Source: Prunella strophiata (lineage: Eukaryota; Chordata; Aves; Passeriformes; Prunellidae). From it: a stretch of DNA of 64,000 nucleotides. This document shows, in pieces, positions 58,571-64,000 of this stretch. The stretch's first letter is position 1. The number at the start of each line of letters is the position of its first letter. Below the pieces are notes generated by a model. It had not been told where the DNA came from and did not search any database. It worked only from the letters and a program-made list of their open reading frames with translations. The position numbers and the translations under genes are program-made. The stretch is from the NCBI GenBank assembly GCA_036583965.1, contig JAZBQD010000017.1:26880385-26944384 (forward strand). Reading direction: 5' to 3'.

Positions 58571-61500
58571 GTAATGATGACAACATTCCTAACTTGAATT
58601 TTTGGAGAGAGGAGAGCATGATTTTTGTTACCAAGTGTTTCTCAGAAAGGAATTAATCATTATTAGTCTATGCTTGGGGGTAGAGGATGCACATTTAACC
58701 GCGAATGTGTGTCTTTTTTCATGTTATGTTCCAGATCCCAAAGGCAGAAGCACATACAATGACTTTTCAACTAAAGTCCCTCAGAAAGTATCAGTAGATT
58801 GTCTCTTTGCAGACTGGCAGTTCTGCCTCATTTTTTTTATAGCTTGATATTTTTACTCTCTTAATTTAATTTCTGTTTCTTTGTGCCCTCTAATAAATAT
58901 TTTTTTTTATTAGGATGCATATGTTTTACTGTGGTCTTCCGTGCTTCGTGGTGGCAGGTGACAGCTTTGGAGCTATTGTGGGAGTGCTTTCTTGGACCAG
59001 TTAGAAGCAAATTAGGGGTGTTTTCTTAGAGTGGACTGGGAAGGAGACTGATTGCAAGCAGCCAAAATTGCTTTTACAGCTCACAAGACATTTTGAAAGG
59101 AAAAGAAAGTTATTACCTTGGCTGCAAATGGGATGTGCAAGGCATTATGTACTTCAGTAGCTGAACCCAAGATCCTGCTACTGCAACTTGTAACCTCATC
59201 TTCCCAGGGAGTTTACTGCCTTCTTCTGTGTGGATGGCAGAGTCATCTCCTGCTGGCTGAGCCCTACTGTCTCTGTTACTGCCTCATGTCAGGGAACAAT
59301 CTCCCACTTGTCTTGGAGTTATTCTCAGCTTCCCTGGACAGTGTTCTGGGCAGTCAGAGGTAATTTTAAAGTTTACTCTGCTTTGATGAGGACATTGAAG
59401 CATAGACCAACATAAATACTCTCCAAGATAAATTTCTGTAAGATTATTATTAATTATCAGACGTGTCTTGTGTACAAGTCTACCTTGGGCAGAGACTGGC
59501 TCCTGCTGTCAGTTTTGCACTGTCTTGTCCTGGACGACAATTTCTCTTGCATTTAATAAATACCTGGGATAAAAGACCTGTAATCCCAGTTCAGCCTCAG
59601 AAGTCTTTCTCACCTTGACACTTCTACCATATGATCAAGAGAATGACAAAATGACAATTTTTCACTGATTTCACTACTTTTGTGTGAGCCAAGGCTTTTT
59701 GTGAAAGGAGCTGGATCCGATTACATCTGGAAGGAGCAGGTCATAGTTTTGCTTTTCCACAAGCATAGTTTTGCTTGTGTGGGTTTTGTTGAAACAATGA
59801 AAATCAGTTCTTTTGTGATCTCTTCAGAGTACCTTTGGGAAGAACTTCCTCTTCCTCAAGGCCTCAGGGCAGTAGTGTTGCTCCCCATGTCTCCTGGAAA
59901 TGGGTCTCATGCTGCTTGATTTGAGACAAGTTTTTACTATTACAGCTTAGAGTCTTCACTAGAAATCATCAAGGATTGCTGTCTTTTAGAATAAATACAT
60001 GGAGAAATGAAGTTCAGACCATTTTTTAGGCTGGTGTTTGCCTCGGGCAGCCATTTGGAGTCCTTTGCAACCAGTGAAATGGACACTGCTTACCTTGGCC
60101 AAGGAAGGCATGGTGACTGGGATCTGGGGAGTGCTCCTCTCTGCTGCTGGCTCTATGCAACCTGCACATCCTGCCCAAATAATGAAGCCAGCATTGGAGC
60201 TTTCTCACATCAGTTAATCTTTCTTAGGCCCCGCCATGGTCTTCCTCACAGCTGCAGACCAGCTTGGGGTTGTTTGTGTGGTGTTTGGGACCAATTTTCT
60301 CAGCCCCAGCAGTGTGTACTAGCCCTGTCTCTGCTTGGATCACCATCTCCCCACGAGATCTCAATCCAATGCACGTGAGCATCTGTGTGGGTAAGGCTGT
60401 GCCCTCTGGCTCATCCTTGCCCCCACAGAGCTGTTCCTTTTTTGAAGGACTGTCTGTTCTGTGGGTCAAGGCTTTCTCCTAGGTTTTTAGATAAACATCT
60501 TCATTTCAGTGGTGGCCAGTTCCAGCTGTCTGGGAAAAAGGGTAACAATGGAGAAAACATGAAGAATTATCTTGCAGTCTGTACTGATGCCTGATCAAAG
60601 GCACCATGCCCCAGGTCCCTGCAGTAGGGGAGTAGGTTGGACATGGGTCACCCCAAGGAATTGTAACTGCAAATCTAGAGTAATTGTCAGGCTAGGAGCC
60701 TGGGAGTTTTGGGTGCTGTGTCATCAAATCCTACCCACTGAGGCTGTGCTGGAAGTACAGTGCTCAGAGTTTCATACTAAGACCCCTTTGGGACAAAAAA
60801 AAGGATGGCCTCTTGCATCAGTGCTCTAGCACCAGGCAGGGAGGGATCACAATGTGTTATTAGCACTCATTTTGTCCTTGTAGATGTCATCATAACCCGT
60901 CGCTTGAGAGACCGGGAGTTGCTCAGGAAAAGAAAAGCAGAAGCCCTGGAGAAAGATTCAGCTCAGTGGGTTATGAGGTAAATCCTGCTTTTTCTGTCAT
61001 ATTGCTTTTGTGGTGCACTTAACCTGAGCCCAGACATGGCCCAGCCCTTCCATCTTCACCAAGGACAGAGCCATCAGTGTCCAGTGGGGAAAGGTGACCT
61101 GCAGTCAGTAGCTGCTCAAGGTCTACACAGGCACTGGGGGGAGACATGGATGGGGGGTAGCAAGCAAATCTCAATCATAATGTGGGGCTGAGCAAAAATA
61201 TGTTGCCCAGTTCCTGCCCACTGGTGCAGCTGCAGAAGGCTGCTGTGCAGGGCTCAGGAAGGGGGGCTGAAGAATTGCAGCTTCTGCCAGGATAAACTGG
61301 GTCACAGTCACAACAGGGGGACCCAGCAAATCTGCCTTGGGGCAGAAGGGAAAGTCCTTTGTCTTATTCCCAAGTCATCATCCCTGTGAAATCCCCTGGC
61401 AGAGACTATAAGAATGAACAGCAAAGGAGAGCCAGAAGAGCCAAAAGAGGACGGGGCCGTCAGACAGTGGTCAAGCCTGTCCTGGAGTCAGAGCCAGCAG

Positions 61501-62915
61501 TGGACCCCCAGCCTGACCCACAGGAGAAGGCTGAGCCAGTGCCCTCTGAGCCAGCACTGCCTGAGCCAGGCTTTCCACAGCAGCCACCTATGCTGACCAT
61601 GCAGAACATGGTCGGTGGGATGCAAGCAGTGGCAAAGGAAGGGGATCTGGCAGACGGGAACTTGGACCCTGCTGGTGAGTTGCTGCAGAGCTGCTGGCCC
61701 CATGGAGGCTTGGGGGGCAGTGCAGTGCTGCCTCTTGAGGACTGGCAGCCAAGGGTGCCCACCTTATCAACAACAACCCCACAGCATCTCCAGGGCATGG
61801 GTCCCTACCCCACAAAACGTGGGTAGCTGAGAAAGGGTGTGGGGATGGTGGGACTGTGGGACAGAGCTCCCTCCGAGTCCAGGGGAGCGATTTGTGACAA
61901 GTCCACAATTGTCAGCCATTGGGATGGGGCTGTGGACCTGGTCCTTTACAACTCCTTGCTCTAAGAACACTTCTGTGGCTCTGCCAAGAGCTATATAGCA
62001 CAGGGAGATATATCTCTGTGAAGATCTCTTCTGTGTGGAGAGAAGATGAGGTTTTTGTGGTCAGAGCTGGCTGGGGGAGCCAAAGTCAAGACATGCTCTG
62101 TCCACTGTCCATCCAGCTTCAGGATTGACATCGGGATGGTGGGAGAGCAAAGTGGGCACTGGGACAAGGGGTGAGTGTCTGCAGGCAAGTACAGCTTTGA
62201 AACCTGCCAGGACTGAGGCATGAAGGGCACTAAGCTGGTCTGAATGGCAGGCTGGTGTCCAGGCTCAGAAAATCCATTTATAGCTACCTCAGCAGGAGTT
62301 ATTCCCAGATCTGGTGTGGGAAGAGTAGAGTACATTCACTTTAGCAGTCAGTGGGTCAAGCATGCAGGTTGCTTCAAAACCAGGAAAACTAAGGATCTGC
62401 TTCAGAGGAGGTGACAATCCTTTGACCCTCAACTGCTGCATTTCCAGCTATGTCTGTGCAGGGGGGAAGAAAAGGCCTGTTGATGCAAGGCATGTGGTGC
62501 TGTCATGCCATGGAAAACAGCTATTCCACATCCTGGGCTCTGGGGTGGGTGCCCAGCCTCCAGCCCTGAGGTCTTGAAATGGGCAGCCATCAGGGTTGTG
62601 GTTATTGCCTCTGGCTTTGAACCTTTGCCTTCTCCAGCTCCCCTCCACAGCTGGGACTGCCCTTGGCAAGCAGGCAATCCACCCGGAGCTGCCCACGCCT
62701 CCTCCGGGCAATTGCAGGAGACTGGCCAGGGGCTTTAACGTGGGACAGGGGGGCAACGTGGGAGCCCCCCAGTATGAAATTATCTGTCTCTTACATGCCT
62801 TGTAGGTGAAGAGGAAGTGCTGAAACCAGCAGAAGCAGACATACTAGAAGAGTTGAATACTCCTCTGGAAAATGACCACCAGGACAACGAATTCATCCCG
62901 CATATTCTGTATTAA
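58489..62915 (+). CDS. HEMGN: Hemogen gene (four coding exons, span)
   Basis: Hemogen is a nuclear protein of blood-forming cells, linked to erythroid differentiation; in chicken it is Z-linked and has been implicated in testis development. Coding exons are 58489-58570, 60884-60977, 61403-61674 and 62806-62915, joining in phases 1, 2 and 1. They total 558 nt, 185 residues plus TAA. The exon 1-2 joint reads E-E-Y-A-V-P-D-V-I-I-T, and exon 2 carries L-R-D-R-E-L-L-R-K-R-K-A-E, nearly identical to human L-R-N-R-E-L-L-R-K-R-K-A-E. A second basic cluster, R-R-A-R-R-A-K-R-G-R-G-R, completes a bipartite nuclear signal. The middle is rich in Pro and Glu. The acidic tail, rich in E and D, ends F-I-P-H-I-L-Y. 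Human hemogen has 484 residues, with acidic repeats missing here. The start codon has G at -3 and at +4. Confidence 0.88.
60884..60977 (+). CDS. HEMGN: HEMGN coding exon 2 (conserved basic core)
   Basis: Follows TTGTCCTTGTAG and encodes V-I-I-T-R-R-L-R-D-R-E-L-L-R-K-R-K-A-E-A, then E-K-D-S-A-Q-W-V-M and a split Arg before GTAAAT. It is the most conserved part of hemogen, with half of the nuclear-localisation signal. Confidence 0.92.
61403..61674 (+). CDS. HEMGN: HEMGN coding exon 3
   Basis: Starts after CCCTGGCAG and encodes D-Y-K-N-E-Q-Q-R-R-A-R-R-A-K-R-G-R-G-R, then a Pro/Glu-rich segment and a Met- and Gly-containing segment. It ends in phase 1 before GTGAGT. The open frame extends upstream of the acceptor to 61,359, but that part is intron. 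This exon corresponds to the long repeat exon of mammals, yet it is only 272 nt. Confidence 0.88.
62806..62915 (+). CDS. HEMGN: HEMGN coding exon 4 (C-terminus)
   Basis: Follows TGCCTTGTAG, completes Gly and encodes E-E-E-V-L-K-P-A-E-A-D-I-L-E-E-L, then N-D-H-Q-D-N-E-F-I-P-H-I-L-Y and TAA. The acidic end and the aromatic-hydrophobic last residues resemble the human C-terminus (N-D-V-Y-S-Y-V-L-F). Confidence 0.85.
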
Positions 62916-63391
62916 CGTTCTGATTGTTTGGGGATATTTTTTATTTCTACTCTCACCTCACAAACTTGATAAGTACAGCACAGTGATTTTGAGCAGCTGC
63001 TTTCTTGGGAGCCATGAAGCCCATACTCTCCTTGTCACTCTGCTTTCTATGCTTCTTGCAGGCTAGGGAGGCAATCCCTAGGGAGTTGCCTGTGGCTTAT
63101 GAGCCTCCTGCTCTCTCTGCAAACAGGCTGTTTTGCTTGGGCCTTGTGGAAGGCTTCACAGTGCTCTGCCACACTACAGTTCAGTCATACAGCCCAGCAT
63201 CCACCTCTGTTTCTGAAAGTAATTTCTTATTTGCATAAATGTGAGTGGCATTGCAAAGCTAACACTTATGGGGATTTTTAGCTGGCTGGAGAAGCCCAGC
63301 TTGGTCTTTTTGCTGTACTCCACAAACCCCATTACCCTTTGTGCTATTATCTTTAGTCTGAAAGTTTTTCTCATAGCCTGTTTTCATCTGC

Positions 63392-63397
63392 AATAAA
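63392..63397 (+). promoter_or_regulatory. HEMGN: HEMGN poly(A) signal
   Basis: AATAAA 477 bases after the stop codon, followed within 20-60 bases by T/G-rich sequence ('gaaatgttttttggtttt'). The 3' UTR would be about 0.5 kb. Confidence 0.75.
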
Positions 63398-63419
63398 CAT
63401 CTTGCTTTCCTAAAGCTGG

Positions 63420-64000
63420 AAATGTTTTTTGGTTTTAATTTCTGGGCAGCTTCACTCTGACCTTGTAAGACAAACAAAAGATGGCTGAAAACAGCTGAGT
63501 GCGTTGGGCTCAAACTTGGCTGAATTATACACTTTTGTCAGGAAAATGCCATTTGGGACAAAGACAGGAGACACTCTGCACAGTCATTGTCTTCCTGTCT
63601 CCCCAGTCTTCACACAGGATTTCTCCTGAAGCCAGGAGGTAATGGAGCGCCTTGCATCTCTCCCCTTGTTTTGGGTCTTGCGGTCCTTGTTCCTGTGCAC
63701 TGCAAGGGAAGAGGCTCTCTTACATTCCTGTGATATCCTGACACAAAGGATCCTTCTCCTCTTGAGAAGGAGTGGAGGACATACTGCCATTGTCTGACTT
63801 CCCAAGGGCCAGTCTCCCAGAGCACAAGGCTGGCCAGATCCTGCAGGCACCCCTGATTTGGGAGATTTTTTTATGCCTCTGGATATGTTGCTGCTGCTGT
63901 CCCAAAGCCCTCGGGGCTCTGTGCCACAGCATGTGTGACATCTGACTGGTGACACCAGTAAGGGTCTCTCCAGTGACACGATGGACACCCTCGACATCCC
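63420..64000. other. Region downstream of HEMGN, nothing recognised
   Basis: No repeat, exon or RNA gene is recognised. Overlapping minus-strand open frames at 63,584-63,997 have no family signature. Confidence 0.5.

Noticed and set aside
58735..58790. Possible extra HEMGN exon after a TTCCAG acceptor (reads D-P-K-G-R-S-T-Y-N-D)
   Set aside because: The donor candidates I can see (after A-C-T-A-A-A, C-A-G-A-A-A or G-T-A-T-C-A) all end in phase 0, but the next exon needs phase 1. Joining exon 1 directly to 60,884 gives the conserved hemogen sequence.
61359..61402. Upstream extension of the HEMGN exon 3 open frame with its own ATG
   Set aside because: It lies before a good acceptor (CCCTGGCAG). 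Using the acceptor restores phase with the preceding exon and matches human hemogen.

Overview
The window is vertebrate nuclear DNA, almost certainly from a bird and probably from a songbird. Genes are split by GT-AG introns, intergenic DNA is long, and the recognisable interspersed repeats are CR1 LINEs, the dominant avian retroelement. One roughly 1.1 kb repeat resembles an endogenous-retrovirus LTR family I know from passerine genomes. Codon-level matches to B4GALT1, SPINK4 and HEMGN suggest avian chromosome Z, where chicken B4GALT1 and HEMGN lie. The chromosome and the songbird assignment are inferences.

Layout. Bases 1-9,100 hold no gene I can recognise, only CR1 remnants. From about 9,100 to about 36,450 the minus strand carries B4GALT1 (beta-1,4-galactosyltransferase 1): a 3'UTR of about 3.2 kb, six coding exons and a first exon inside a CpG island (about 35,650-36,580). 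Exons 2-6 are intact, with lengths and phases that join perfectly. Exon 1 as written has a frame break and stop codons in the GC-rich stem region; assembly error and real mutation are both possible. Bases 36,600-47,400 are intergenic, with a CR1, an (AC)n tract and T-rich tracts. A GGGAT-type pentamer array (47,441-47,560) and an LTR-like element (about 47,862-48,930) lie just upstream of the plus-strand SPINK4 gene (49,180-51,424; four coding exons, 87 aa, secreted Kazal inhibitor).

From 51,500 to 58,200 there is no gene, but there is one CR1 inserted into another (55,305-56,570). The plus-strand HEMGN (hemogen) gene follows (58,489-62,915; four coding exons, 185 aa), with TATA and GATA motifs upstream and a poly(A) signal at 63,392. 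The last 600 bases show nothing recognisable.

The three genes do not form one pathway. B4GALT1 is a broadly expressed Golgi enzyme, SPINK4 a secreted gut-type protease inhibitor, and HEMGN an erythroid nuclear factor. B4GALT1-SPINK4 adjacency matches the human 9p arrangement. HEMGN next to SPINK4 does not: human HEMGN is on 9q and BAG1 sits beside SPINK4. I found no RNA genes, CRISPR arrays or prokaryotic-type systems, and no convincing new biological system. The main points for follow-up are the B4GALT1 exon 1 lesions, the LTR near the SPINK4 promoter, the GATA-rich HEMGN promoter, the short avian hemogen and its changed neighbourhood.
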